64,000 bases of DNA from Cygnus atratus (GCF_013377495.2 NC_066362.1:87197129-87261128), one strand, 5' to 3'. Positions 39,001 through 51,100 are shown, numbered from the stretch's first letter. Notes: generated from the sequence alone by a model not told the origin. Numbers and translations: made by a program.

Positions 39001-41716
39001 TTTATGACTCTTCTAGTCCCCTGATCATTTCGTAGCTCAGTCATAGCTCTGACAATCTGCTTCAACAGATTGCTCCTCTATAAAATGAAGCTGTGTGTAA
39101 ATTGGTGAAAGAACTTCAGCCATCAGTTCCAGGGACTGGGATTAAGGCAGTTTGGGTGTGCATCTTCATTTTTCACATAATAATACTCAGGAACAAGTTG
39201 GTATTTACTAAATGCAGTTTCTGGCAGTGTACTAGTGGATTGTCCTGACTTTGTGATGGTTTGATCTTCTTGACATTGAATATTCCTACACTTGTAGTTT
39301 TTAAGCTCTCCAAATGCATTTTAGCACTTAGAAATAAAAGAGGGGTGCGAAAATAGTGCCAGAGAAGCCACAAAATGTATGCAGCTGTCGGCAAATTTCT
39401 CTATAAAAGATACCCAGATACAACCCAAAATAGAACCTTTTCATGATACATTTTCACATATCCAGCATTAATTAAATTTATTTATAGCAATTCTTTGAAA
39501 TTGCTCCATTTTTTTTTAATTACTGGCAAACAGAATGACCAAAAAAAAGTTAAAATCATTCTTTTTATTTGACAAGTGTTTTAAGATAACTGCTCTCCTA
39601 AAAGATCTACACACTGTACTCCAGATCTAATCCAACATCATTAGGCCACAACCATACTCAGGTTAAGTCCATTATAATTAATGAAAAGAAAATTGTTATA
39701 TGCTGAGCAGAGACATGTACAGTCTCCTTTAACTTATGAGAGCTTCAGTTTAAACTTTTTGGAAAGTCTTGCATTACTTAATTTGCCAAGCACTGACTTG
39801 GTAAGATAATAAACTGGGGCACAATTTACGTTTAGTGAAGAGTACTTGTACAGTAACAGAAATAGATTTCTGATTAGATTAATTCACAGATTCTAGCACT
39901 AGCTGGAATTTATTTTTACAAATCAATTTTTCCATTCTAGCTTTTAGCTAAGTGGAAACCTTACAAGTAAATATTATAAATGTAGATAAAGCACTTTAAA
40001 ATTGTAAACTTTCAGCATTTCTCATTATGTTTATTCCCTTGATGGCTGCACAAGGAATTTTCCAAATTATATGAAACCCCTATACCTTAAATGTGTAAGG
40101 TATATCTGAAGCTGGTCTCATTTCAGGCTCATTTATGGCCTCACTTTGGGCTCAAAGTGAGGTCAGCATTTACTTCTTTTGTTCTCTCTGATTGCACTAA
40201 AATACAGTGCCACAAAAACAAAAAGCTACAAAACATTTCAGTAAGTCAGAAACACTTCACTTGGAATGGTGAGATGAATTGCTAAAGATCATTTAAAGTG
40301 AAGCCACTTTACAAAAAAAAAACAGGCAAACTGTCTTGTAGGTCCAGATTAAGGCCCCAGGCTTTATAATGAACCTGGAATGTGGATCTGACTCCTATAC
40401 TGGAAGAAATCTACCCCTGATCAGCTGCTTGAACATTCAATTCCTTCATTAGCACTTATTCTCTATTACATAGACATAATTTATAGACATCTGTTACCTG
40501 AACTTTTCTACTACCTCAATAGCTGGAGAACATTGCCATTACATACCACTGTGCTCCCAAGCAATGGGAAATTGCTCTGCACCCGTTTCACCATCATTTC
40601 AAACCTCCTTCACTCTAGTGTTGCCTCCATTCCTTTGGGACCTGACCCTGTTCTTGCTGCAAAGTCAGCAGCAGTTTTGCAACCCAGCACGAACATACAG
40701 AACTGCATCTTCCTCCTGTGTACATTTCCTTCTCGTGTCCTTTCCAATAGCAGGATGTTACCTGTTTTCACTTCTAGTAATTCATGACATTCTTATTTTT
40801 TTTTTTGCACTCACACTTTCTTTTCTATTCTCTTCCTGCTCCGTTTTGCTTAGCTGCTCTTTGTAGCAATTTTCCACTGATTGTGCTTCTGAAGACTTTT
40901 CTTCAGAATTAAACACTATGAAAAGTATCCACGAAGCCATCAAGTTTTTATTCCAAGAGAAACCATCCAAATTCACAAGGTTACACCAGTATTTTCAGCT
41001 TTGTCTGCGCCTGAAGTACCGCTGTGATGAGACACAGTATTGGAGTAGGGCTGAACATCACCTGAGTGACAACTTCAAGTGACCTCCAATTATTTATTTA
41101 ATAAGAAGGCATTTTGATTAGGTTTAATTATATGGTAATTATTACAGCTTCTGTAATTACTGAAATATGTTTACTGAACAGAGCACAGAACTGGTGGTAG
41201 CCTTGCTTGTGTTTTATTAGTCAAAAAATAAACATACAGAATTGACTCTAAAACTTGTAGGCTAGATTAAACAGCAGAATTTTATATTTAAAATACAGAT
41301 ATATATATATATATAATTTTTTTTTTAACAGGAGGTTTGTTCACAATTGTCTGCATGAATTCCTGTCACAGGTTCAATTCCCGAGATATTATACACATTT
41401 ACTGCACCATAATAGATGTTTCTTGTACGGACTTTTGTCATTCACAGTGCTAGTATAAGAGAAACACAAGCAGTAAAACCAACTACACTTATAAATCTAT
41501 TCAAACTAAAAAAGTAATCAATATCAAACTTTTAAAGGTATTTTCGATCTTCTTCTGTGCACCCTATTACTATAAAAAATGAATTAACTCCCTATTAAAG
41601 AACATATTCCATTTACAACAAAATAAATGCATCTCCTACCTAAAAAAATATACCTGTATTTTGTCATCCTCTGTACTGCAGGCAGAATGAAGATATTTGG
41701 TATACCAGTTTCAGAA
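39001..41716. other. Non-genic AT-rich stretch up to the CR1 insertion
   Basis: No gene, RNA or transposon recognised. Pyrimidine-rich sequence around 40,560-40,860 produces overlapping short frames without motifs. A dinucleotide AT run and T10 lie at 41,299-41,326. Confidence 0.55.
41299..41326. repeat. (AT)n microsatellite followed by a T10 run
   Basis: About eight AT dinucleotides (41299-41315) followed closely by T10, roughly 390 bases beyond the 3' end of the CR1 element. Confidence 0.85.
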
Positions 41717-41736
41717 AATCACAGAATCACAGAATC
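41717..41736 (-). repeat. CR1 3' terminal 8-bp tail repeats
   Basis: On the minus strand the element ends in two copies of ATTCTGTG followed by ATT (plus-strand AATCACAG at 41,717-41,724 and 41,725-41,732, then AATC). Short tandem 8-mers in place of poly(A) are diagnostic for CR1 3' ends and fix the orientation and boundary of the insertion. Confidence 0.9.
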
Positions 41737-41804
41737 GTCTAGGTTGGAAGAGACCTCCAAGATCATCTAGTCCAACCTCTGTCCTAACACTAACAAGACC
41801 TCCA

Positions 41805-43669
41805 CTAAACCATATCACTAAGTTCAACATCTAAATGTCTTTTAAAGACCTCCAGGGATGGCGACTCAACCACTTCCCTGGACAGCCCATTCCAATGCCT
41901 AACAACCCTTTCAGTAAAGAAGTTCTTCCTAATATCCAACCTAAACCTCCCCTCGCACAACTTTAGCCCATTCCCCCTCGTCCTGTCACCAGGCACGTGG
42001 GAGAATAGACCAACCCCCACCTCTCTACAGCCTCCTTTAAGGTACCTACAGAGAGCGATAAGGTCACCCCTGAGCCTCCTCTTCTCCAGGCTGAACAAGC
42101 CCAGCTCCCTCAGCCGCTCCTCCTAAGACTTGCTCTCCAGACCCCTCACCAGCTTCATTGCCCTTCTCTGGACTCTCTTGAGCACGTCCATGTCCTTCTT
42201 TTAGCGAGGGGCCCAAAACTGAACACAGTACTCAAGGTGTGGCCTCACCAGAGCCAAGCACAGGGGGACAATCACTTCCCTAGACCTGCTGGCCACACTG
42301 CTTCTTATACCAGCCAGGATGCTGTTGGCCTTCTTGGCCACCTGAGCACACTGCTGGCTCATATTCAGCCGACTATCAACCAATACTCCCAGGTCCTTCT
42401 CGGCCAGGCAGCTTTCCAGCCACTCATCTCCCAGCCTGTAGCGCTGCTTGGGGTTGTTGCGCCCCAGGTGCAGGACCCGGTACTTGGCCTTGTTGAACTT
42501 CATACAGTTGACCTCAGCCCATCGGTCCAGCCTATCCAGATCCTCCTGCAGAGCCTTCCTACCCTCGAGCAGATTGACACACGCACCTAACTTGGTGTCA
42601 TCTGCAAACTTACTGAGGGTGCACTTAATCCCCTCATCCAGATCATCAATAAAGATATTAAAGAGGACCGGCCCCAGTACTGAGCCCTGGGGGACTCCAC
42701 TAGTGACCAGCCTCCAACTGGATTTGACTCATTCACCCCAACTCTTTGGGCCCAGCCATCCAGCCAGTTTTTAACCCAATGAAGCATACGCCAGTCCAAG
42801 CCATGAGCAGCCAGTTTCTTGAGGAGAATGTTGTGGGAAACGGTGTCAAAAGCCTTACTGAAGTCAAGGTAGATCACGTCCACAGCCTTCCCCTCATCCA
42901 CCAAGCGCGTCACTTGGTCATAGAAGGAGATCAGGTTCGTCAAGCAGGACCTACCTTTCATAAACCCATGCTGACTGGGCCTGACCGCCTGGTTGCCCTT
43001 CAAGTGCCGCGTGACGACATTCAAGATAATCTGCTCCATGAGCTTCCCTGGCACTGAGGTCAAACTAACAGGCCTATAGTTCCCCGGGTCTACCCTCCAG
43101 CCCTTCTTGCAGATGTGCGTCACATCTGCTAGCCGCCAGTCGACTGGGACCTCTCCTGATAGCCAGGACTGCCAATAAATGATGGAAAGCGGCTCGGCCA
43201 GCTCCTCCGCCAGTTCTCTCAGTACCCTTGGGTGGATCCCATCCGGCCCCATCGACTTGCGTACATCCAAGTGCTGTAGCAGGTCGCCAACCATTTCCTC
43301 GTGGATAGTGAGGGCCACATCCTGTTCCCCATCGCCTTCCACCAGCTCAGGGTACTGGGTATCCAGAGAACAACTGGTTTTGCCACTAAAGACTGAGGCA
43401 AAGAAGGCATTGAGTACCTCAGCCTTTTCCTCATCTTTTGTAATTAAGTTTCCCCCCGCATCCAGTAAAGTATGGAGATTCTCCTTAGTCCTCCTTTTTG
43501 TGTTAATGTATTTGTAAAAACTTTTTTTGTTATCTTTAACGGCAGTAGCCAGATTGAGCTCCAGATGAGCTTTGGCCTTTCTAATTTTGTCCCTGCACAG
43601 CCTTGCAACATCCTTATAGTCCTCTTGAGTAGCCCGCCCTCTTTTCCAAATTTTGGGTTTTTTGACCAT
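41805..43669 (-). pseudogene. CR1 ORF2 reverse-transcriptase portion, frameshifted
   Basis: This is the C-terminal part of the CR1 ORF2 polyprotein, which copies element RNA at a nicked target. From 43,669 a frame stays open for 360 codons. It starts in the linker before the RT (KKPKIWKRG), then shows GPDGIHPRVL (residues 141-150), NYRPVSLTSVPGK (197-209), HGFMKGRSCLTNL (234-246) and the first catalytic block YLDFSKAFDTVSH (267-279). A one-base loss near 42,727 then shifts the frame, so the SGVPQGS-type block and the FADD catalytic block (about 42,595-42,612) lie in another frame. The frame continues through KFNKAKYRVLHLG and LVRPHLEYCVQFWAP. Nonsense codons interrupt it at 42,201-42,203 and 42,123-42,125, and the last piece is FSLEKRRLRGDLIAL to about 41,805. 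The low damage suggests a fairly young but inactive copy. Confidence 0.9.
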
Positions 43670-43675
43670 GGGGCG

Positions 43676-43783
43676 CTTTACTCGGCACCCGGCCTGGTGA
43701 CTGCAGACGGGTCCCTATCTCTAAGGGGAAAACGGATCCTAGCCCAGGAACTGGCAGGGCTCATTGAGGGGGCTTTAAACTAG
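43676..43783 (+). pseudogene. CR1 ORF1 C-terminal tail (inverted segment)
   Basis: In the plus-strand inverted segment, an open frame reads through ADGSLSLRGKRILAQELAGL and ends in a TAA at 43,781-43,783. This is the usual end of CR1 ORF1, the nucleic-acid-binding protein, just before ORF2. Only the last three dozen residues are present because the element is truncated upstream. Confidence 0.7.
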
Positions 43784-43862
43784 GAAAGAAGGGGGATGGG
43801 GCTGAAATTAGGCTTGTTGGAGCTGTACCAGGGGGAACAATGGCAAGCCGGGGAAGGAGGCA

Positions 43863-44155
43863 ATGGCTCAATTGAAGTACATCTACACTAATGCACGCAG
43901 CATGGGTAACAAACAAGAGGAGCTGGAAGCCATCGTGCAGCAGGCAGGCTATGACTTGGTTGCCATCACGGAAATGTGGTGGGACCACTCTCATGACTGG
44001 AGTGCTGCAATGCCTGGCTATAGGCTCTTCAGAAGGGACAGGCAGCACAGAAGGGGTGGTGGTGTGGCTCTCTGTATTAGAGAGTGTTTTGATGTTGAGG
44101 AACTTGAGGCTGGGAATGATAAGGTTGAGTCTCTATGGGTTAGGATCCGTGGGTC
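43863..44155 (+). pseudogene. CR1 ORF2 endonuclease N-terminus (inverted segment)
   Basis: This is the start of the CR1 apurinic-like endonuclease that nicks target DNA. From the ATG at 43,863 the protein shows LKYIYTNARSMGNKQEELEA (active-site Asn and Glu regions), then DLVAITEMWWD, GYRLFRRDR and GGGVALCIRE, ending at about residue 97 after ESLWVRIRG. Beyond about 44,155 the frame stays open to 44,351, but the residues no longer resemble CR1, so this is the outer breakpoint. In most copies the ITE is followed by Thr; here it is Met. The fragment lies in the opposite orientation to the RT half next door. Confidence 0.85.
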
Positions 44156-44734
44156 CACTTTGGCTGCTTTAGAAAGACTCAGCCCCATGCTACTTTTTGC
44201 AGTGTTCTGGAGCCCGCCACAGTCTTATAATCTAGACTATTCAGATCTAAAAAGACACAGATCCCATGAATCAGAATTTTTTGTTTCTGTTAATCCCAAA
44301 GGAGGTACTTTTAAAATATTAAATATATTTTCTCATAAGCAAATGTTCTGAAAAAAATACTATGAAATTTCAAAATAAAATCTCTTTCCTTTGCAATCCT
44401 AATTATTCAAATATTTTAGTCCAAAAAGAAACTGCTTTAAAGTGCTGAATTGATATTAAAATTTTCATTTCGAAATTGGTTCCACACTAGCAGGATGCCT
44501 GTATTGCCAATTCCAGAAAAAGCAGTCCAAATTACAGAAGATTAAATGGGTATCACATTTTATGTCTAAACTACTTTAATGAGAAAATCACCACCATAGA
44601 ACATTATTAGTTAATTCTTCAAAGCACAGAAGGCAAAAGAAAATAAGTGTTAGTTCATTTAATTGAATTCAAAGGATATTATTCTCTGAACTTTTAATAG
44701 AGTTGCCTAAAATGTTGAATTGTTGAATGTTCTT

Positions 44735-44755
44735 AAAAAAAAAAAAAAAAAAAAA
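44735..44755 (+). repeat. A21 homopolymer run
   Basis: Twenty-one consecutive A bases, the longest run in the window. Upstream sequence does not look like a processed transcript. Confidence 0.9.
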
Positions 44756-45836
44756 GCTTCCAAAGGCTTATTTTATTTGGGGAAGCACTCTATTGCAGAA
44801 GAAGAACCCAGCGATCTTGGTGTACCTTCTCATGCTTACACAGCTTGGCTCAGAGAAAGGACATAGGCTCATTGAAGAAACTGCTAACCTTTCTCTTTAC
44901 GCAGTTTAATTTTAGCACGTTTTCTACATATTCCTATAAACATTGTTTATCATTCATAAAATTATGACAATATTTGTAATAATTTTCTACTGCTGTGGGT
45001 ATTCAAAAATCAGGAAAGCTCTTACTTGAACAAAGTTTTATCTACTGTTACCTTGATTAACAGCATCAAACGTAGGGTTAAGTGAAGAGTAACTGGGAGT
45101 TACTTATGTGACTGTGAAAGGATTACCTTCACATTCCCAAAGGAGAAAGCAGCTTCAAAATCATTAACTTCTTGTGAAAACCTTGGGGAGCTGGTTAGTA
45201 TCTGTGATTCTGACACAGAACTAAGAGAATAAACACATGAAAACGGGCAGATAACAATCAGTAGCCACCACTGTTTCAGTACTGATGTTTCAGCTGTTGA
45301 GAGCATAAACCCCAAGGCAATATCTGCCTCAATATGGTACTTGAGCCAACAATACAATCATCTTATCTTCACTTCCCACCATCATATTCAAGTATATTCA
45401 AGTAGAAATGAGCAGTCCCCCAGTGATTTAACAGAGGAATCAAATTCCTGGAAGATTACAAATCTTTCTAAAACCTAATGACCCAGTTGAAAAGTCTTTC
45501 TATAAACAAGATACTTGAGCTTGTGGATATTAATTAGTGTAGACTATCAAATTCAAATGCATTAGCTGTTTCTAAAAGCATCATATCTGTATCTACTGCA
45601 AGGTCTTCCACATGAGCAGTAACGGTATTTCTAGCAAAAAATTGAATGAAAAGGCTTCTCAGCCTAATAGTGCTCTGTCAAAACAGTTATAAAAGCTGAT
45701 CTGTTTTATTTGATAGCCAGAGAGGAAGAAAAAAAGGCTTGTATTCAAATTAAATCAGTAAGTTCCTATGTATAAGTAATAGCATCTGTTCTTTCACCAT
45801 TACTTCTGTGACTTTCACAGAAGTAAACTACTAAAA

Positions 45837-45868
45837 TACATTGATACTAATCTACATTGATACTAATT
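45837..45868. repeat. 16-bp tandem duplication
   Basis: TACATTGATACTAATC (45837-45852) is followed directly by a copy differing only in the last base (45853-45868). It is a simple recent duplication. Confidence 0.9.
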
Positions 45869-46237
45869 TTAGATGAATGTAAGAAAACAATCAAGGCTGC
45901 TGTCTCAATCAGCTTCAGGTTATGGGTGAGTTCCAATAGTTTCTTTAAGTAGTTGTAAAGACTAAACAGCCTTTTTGTGAACTATAAATCTTTACTGATT
46001 TGGGTCATTATAATTTTAAAAGTGCTCACAGAATACTAGTAATTATAAAGAAATCAAAACAAAAAGCAATCTTTGACTTTTAGATAAGACAGCATAAACC
46101 CAATCAGACTTATAATACTACTCTGACCCTAAACACATTGACCTTGCAGCAGATTTCAACTCAAAATATATATATTTTTTCAGTTCTTCTCCTACAGGTG
46201 CTTAATTTGCTGAGGTACTCTGTGTTTCTGGAGATTA

Positions 46238-46456
46238 ATGCTTCTGTTATTGCTATTACCAGCTATACTGCAGCAACGCCTAAGTGTCCCAGTCACGGGC
46301 CAGGACACGCTGTATGAGGCAGCAGCCACCAAGAGAACAAAAAGGCACACCTGCCCCAGAGATCTCCATTCAAAACGCCTGAGAGAAAAAGTGCAAAGAA
46401 TGAGAAAAGTCCAAGATGAAGATGTTGACCAGAATGAAAAGCAGAATAACAATTAA
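46238..46456 (+). other. Leader-like 72-codon ORF, unrecognised
   Basis: I do not recognise this frame. It begins MLLLLLLPAILQQ, which would score as a short hydrophobic leader, followed by a basic stretch KRTKRH, a single Cys, then a charged helix-like tail ending in Asn residues. A T-rich/pyrimidine tract and CAG at about 46,175-46,198 lie just upstream and could be a 3' splice acceptor. Against it, the opposite strand is also open over the same span (46,192-46,452) and also hydrophobic, and 72 codons can arise by chance. It might be an exon of a small secreted peptide or mere noise; I favour noise. Confidence 0.12.
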
Positions 46457-47844
46457 AATATGCAAGGATGAAAGAAAGAAAACAGTGACTAGGCACCAGT
46501 CCAGGAAACTATTAATGCTGAATTTAATTTATTGAGAAATGTCAGAAAGTAGATATTTTCCTTTGGTGCAAAAGTGATAGAAAGGAGATTCAGCAAAAAA
46601 CCTCCATCTGCCTTCCTGTCCTTCCCTGATGTGAAGCAGGACTGAATTTGTACAGACACACCTTACACAAACTAAAGTTTGGCCAAGCTAAGAAAGCACA
46701 TCTTTATAACAGGAACCAGCAGCAAGCATTACTTGCATTTTACTTTTCAAATTTTTATTATATAGCTGCAGAAAGGGAATTTAACAAAAATAGCTCCTAT
46801 TAAATAATTAGGTATAAGCATCTAACTGATAAAAGACATACACAACTCTCAATGTCACTGGAGACTGATGTACTTTTCCTGAAGTTGTAAAGTAATAAGA
46901 TTTTAAAACTCATTCTTCAGAAGGATTATAATGCCATTTATCTTAGGCAATATAAAAATTAAACAAAAGAGAAGAGATAATAAAAGCTGTGCTCTCTCCT
47001 GCTGCAGTCTCTCAGAAATAGAACTTTGGAACTGAATTAAAGTGGTTAATAAGCAATGCAATCTTAATGGTAATTTTTCAATATCTAAGGCAGCAGATTC
47101 CTACTAAAATGTTCAGTGAAGCATCCTGCTAACAAGATTTTGATAAAATACATACTCTCATTTTAGTACCCTATCTCATAGACTATGCTTGAGAATTAAT
47201 TAAAGCTTCCGGAGCATTGAAATTTCAAAAAGACTTCAGAAAAACAGATTTTTAAGAGGGAAGACTCTCTTAATTTTGAGGCAGAGGAGTTGTTTGCTCT
47301 TAAATATTTTTTGTGCTATTTCTTGCAAACTAGGCATTCAGAAGTTGGGAAAGTACAAAAAAAAATAATAGAAACAGCTTTATTTCAGATGTCTTTTCTT
47401 AGTTTCTTCATTAGGAAGACATGCTAACAGAATTACAGGCCTCTCTTCTGTATTTTCTGAGAATGATGTCAATGTGTTCTTAATGAAGATGCTGTAGTTT
47501 TTGTTCCCATATATCCACTCAGAGTAGGCTGTTTTCTGCTTTACATGAGATGTGTTATCTTCCCGAATTCCCCTTGCTTCATTCCTGCAATGAATAAAAC
47601 GTGGAACTGGACACTTCAAAAACAGCATCTACACTGAGATCAGCCTACTTCTCTGTCCATCTTGGCTACTGCTAAATAAGAGGATTGCTACCCATCCCTG
47701 AGGCCCAGTGACTTTTACTGCCTTTATCATGCTGCTGAATGCTGGTTGCTCAATTCAGGTTTTGTTTTCAGAGAGAGCTTGCTGAGGTCCAGTGGAAAGT
47801 CAAGGAACGAGCTGACTGAGGTGCATTAAACACAGCTGTAGCCA
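46457..47844. other. Non-genic stretch, nothing supported
   Basis: AT-rich unique DNA without a recognisable gene or repeat. Confidence 0.55.
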
Positions 47845-48010
47845 GCTGGTAAGAGATGACGCTCCCGCTACATTTAGCGCTGGCGCAGCCTCGCGTTGAA
47901 TACTGCGTGCAGTTCTGGGCCCCACAATACAAAAGGGATGTTAAGGTCCTTGAAAGCATCCAGAGGAGGGCAACAGAGCCGGTAAGAGGGCTGAAGGGCA
48001 TGTCCTGATT
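47845..48010 (+). mobile_element. CR1 LINE fragment (ORF2 C-terminal region)
   Basis: Translated on the plus strand, the piece reads LALAQPRVEYCVQFWAPQYK, then RDVKVLESIQRRATEPVRGLKGMS. This is the conserved C-terminal portion of CR1 ORF2 (EYCVQFWAPQYKxD...QRRAT...GLEGMS). It differs in wording from the CR1 at 41.7 kb (GMS rather than SKS after the GLE/GLK), so it belongs to another subfamily. Both ends are truncated and the flanks are not recognisably CR1. Confidence 0.8.
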
Positions 48011-48146
48011 GCTTCATCTCCTCTGAAGTGGGATTTGCAGGGGAGGTGAGCAAGAAGTACTCCAACAGACTCTGCAGAAGGGTCAGAGGCTCCTGAAAAC
48101 ACTGCTAGGCATCCCTCGTCTGACCCCACAGACCAAATTTCTTAGC

Positions 48147-48174
48147 TGGATGGATGGATATATGGTTGGATGGA
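48147..48174. repeat. Short imperfect (TGGA)n run
   Basis: Three perfect TGGA units followed by interrupted ones (TATATGGTTGGATGGA). A minor microsatellite. Confidence 0.8.
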
Positions 48175-51100
48175 TCTCACACTGAGATGAAAGATGAGGA
48201 AGATGTGCTGAAAGAAAAAGTGCTGGCATTTGGATTACCCAAGTACATGGAATATTAATATGAAGCATTTCCTGTGGGCATTTTCTCACAGTTTTGAGCT
48301 TTAACTATGAAACCACTGTCATACAGCTCGTTTCTACAGTGGGAAATCAAATGATATAAAGATGAGCTGCTCCCTGCAGTTTGTGCAAGAAGCACTGTGA
48401 AACAGCAAAATGAAATCAGTTTTCGTGTTCTTTTTGCATTTTTAGATTAAAAATCCTTTATTTTAGATATGAAAGCTTTCACTGTTTACCAAGCAAAAGC
48501 GGGATTTTAATTGTGTAATATTTTTATATTTGTTAATTGCAACTGTTTAACAAAACAGATTTGAAACATGAAGCAGTAGGGACTACTGTATCTAGTACAT
48601 ATACAAAAGTGAAGAAAAATGAAAAACATTTGCTTTGACATTTTATCACAGTCCCAGAACACCCATGGCCCTCTATCCTATGGAGTACAGTAATATTCCC
48701 CTAATACTACAGAAAGGTAATGGGACTTACCTTGTGACTACTATGTATTACAATTAAATCAAGTCTTTTAGACGGTAAAAGTCTCAAAGATAAAGTAAAC
48801 GGTAAGCAACATCATCAAGGGTATGCTTCTCTTGTTTTAAAAACAGCAATGTTAACAGTCAAAAGAAATGCAAATCAGTAAAAATAATAAAAAAAATTAC
48901 CGCATGTGTCATAAAATTTGAGATGAATAACTCCTCCGGAATACACCCAATAAAACCCCACTGATGTAAAAATTTTTTGTTTCGGTACAATAAAAGTATC
49001 TCAAGCCTAGGACAGAGCTAATGACTATCACATGAAATACAAATCTTTTAAATTGCTCTCTGGTTGAATTCAGTATTCCTTCCCAAGAAGATGGGAGCAA
49101 CACGTGTGAGTTCACAAACTTAAGTGCATGTTCATATACATAAAAATATATATAGACAAATAGACAAATTTAAATACATACTGATGTTCTTAAGATATAT
49201 TCATCTATATTTTGAATGTTTGTATTAAAAATGATAAATGAAATCATAAGTAAATGAGCTCTACTGAAAACTTTAGCATATCCTTATATATTCCATCACA
49301 TATGTTCTTAGCACAATTGCAATCATGCTGTTGTCTTAGATCAGTTTTGTGAGTCATTATGATTCTATAGTCCTAAAAACAGTGCCCTATTTTTTATGGA
49401 TTCTGTTCTGTAGGATTTATATGAAAGAGGAAATGCTAAATACAAGATTAAAATTTTCTAGAGTTATTGAGGTAGTTCCTCACTCCTGGAGATCAATACA
49501 AGATACACTAGATATGAATTTGTTTTAATGTCCTTTACATTAAGGTACTTCCATAAGCCTAAATATTCTCTAAGCTATTTTTACCTTTTTAATAATAGCA
49601 TTTTTGCATTTCTGTTGAATTACTAGTCTATACTTCTAATTTTCATTGTAATGTAATTTTTAGTGGACGGTTTCTAATTACTTTCTAAAAGCTGATTTGT
49701 ATAGCAATAACACTACTCACAAACAGTATCACTACCCGCATCACTACCCACAAACAGTAGCCACAGTACACTAAGAAAGTTGAGTTCACGGCTGCTCTGT
49801 CATTAAAAGGAAGCTAAGCAACTTAAGTACATTGATAAATGCAGCACATCATTTGTAATAATCTATTTGGTCTGTATCATTCAGCTATTTTGGAGCAGGA
49901 GTGGAAACTAGGCCAACTGAGCTTCAGTCCTGAATCTCAATACCCCTCCACCTTTGATGATTTAAAAAAAAAAGTCAAAGGATGTCAACCTCAGTCAGAG
50001 CTGCAGAGTACAGAGAGCTAAATCTTGCATTTTGTGTTTCTTCATATTACACTGGCTGTTTAGGAATCAAACTCACGGCAGCTGATAAATTTTTAATAAG
50101 TGAAACCATTTAATGAATTAAAAATTTGGTACAATATACATGAATACCTCGACAGCTAAGAGTTAGGAAGCAGATGGAGGTGATGCCATCACTTTAAAAC
50201 AATATTCAACACATCTTCTCAACTGTATAAAATAGAGGCAAAACAGAATCAAAAGAACCTGGCACATTTTAAACCTCAGAGTATCTGTCTGGTTAGCAGA
50301 AGTTTTATTTGTTGTTTCCTCTATTTTAACCCTAATCATCTCTCATTTAGCCTAATAGAATAGAGAGAGCAATGCTGGAAAGTGCAACACTAGTGAGAAA
50401 CAAAACATTTGCAAGATGTTCAACAGCAATTAATTCAATTACACTTTCTTGCTCTTCATGGTAAACAATTACATCATTCTTCTAGTAATAAGTCAAGAAG
50501 TATGATATTGTCACTGCTGGATCCAACAAATACAATTAGGATTAAATTTTCTCACTCCAGTGACAGCTCAGCAGAGAAAACTGCATGTAGACGGATCACT
50601 GCAACCAGGTTAAAATCAATTAGAATTGATCAGTGATAATATAATTTTCAAAACTATCAAAGGAAAAACTTGCAGTATGCCCAAGGTTCCAACACCAAGA
50701 ATATTCTGTCCAGCCCTACTGATCCTAGAAATTCAAACCAGTAACTGTCTCATCTGTTTACTCCTTATTTCACTCTATTGTTTTATACATGGTAAATTAT
50801 GTACTAGGCAGGATGTTCCATTAGATGCCCCATTTATTGCATACGTAGGTAGATGAGCATTTTTTCAAAAGTGTTACTCAAGGTTCAAGTTACTTTGTAC
50901 TCATCTTGAAATATTGGTACTACCAGCTTATTCCATGCTGGGGGCAGTCCTGAGTCAGATTATCATCCGGGGAACTCTCCTCTCACAAGAGTCCTGTGAG
51001 AACATGAGTCACATCACCCTTCTGGCGATGAAGTATGTCATCCCAGAGTCCCCTTCCTCTCCTCTCTCTTCGCTGTTCCTGGTGGTCCCCTAATCCGTTT

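Larger units (their letters stand above)
41717..44155 (-). mobile_element. CR1 LINE with inverted 5' segment (twin-priming form)
   Basis: This is a CR1-clade non-LTR retrotransposon. Its 3' part (41,717 to about 43,669) is on the minus strand and carries the reverse-transcriptase half of ORF2 plus the 3' tail. Its 5' part (about 43,670-44,155) is on the plus strand and carries the end of ORF1 and the start of the ORF2 endonuclease. The two halves meet near 43,664-43,678 with little or no extra sequence. The outer edge of the inverted piece is an internal endonuclease position, the inner edge is the upstream truncation, and part of the endonuclease is missing between the halves. This is the geometry twin priming produces. 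I see no target-site duplication, which is normal for CR1. Two adjacent independent insertions are the alternative. Confidence 0.85.
44156..46237. other. Non-genic AT-rich stretch, nothing supported
   Basis: Unique AT-rich sequence downstream of the CR1. It contains an A21 run and a 16-bp tandem pair (listed separately) but no gene, RNA or transposon that I recognise. Confidence 0.55.

Noticed and set aside
42237..43783. Plus-strand ORFs of about 90-117 codons across the CR1
   Set aside because: These are antisense shadows of the CR1 ORF2 reverse transcriptase, apart from the ORF1 tail after 43,670, which is annotated.
44735..44755. Long A run as the tail of a processed pseudogene
   Set aside because: No coding-like or transcript-like body, poly(A) signal or target-site duplication is visible upstream.
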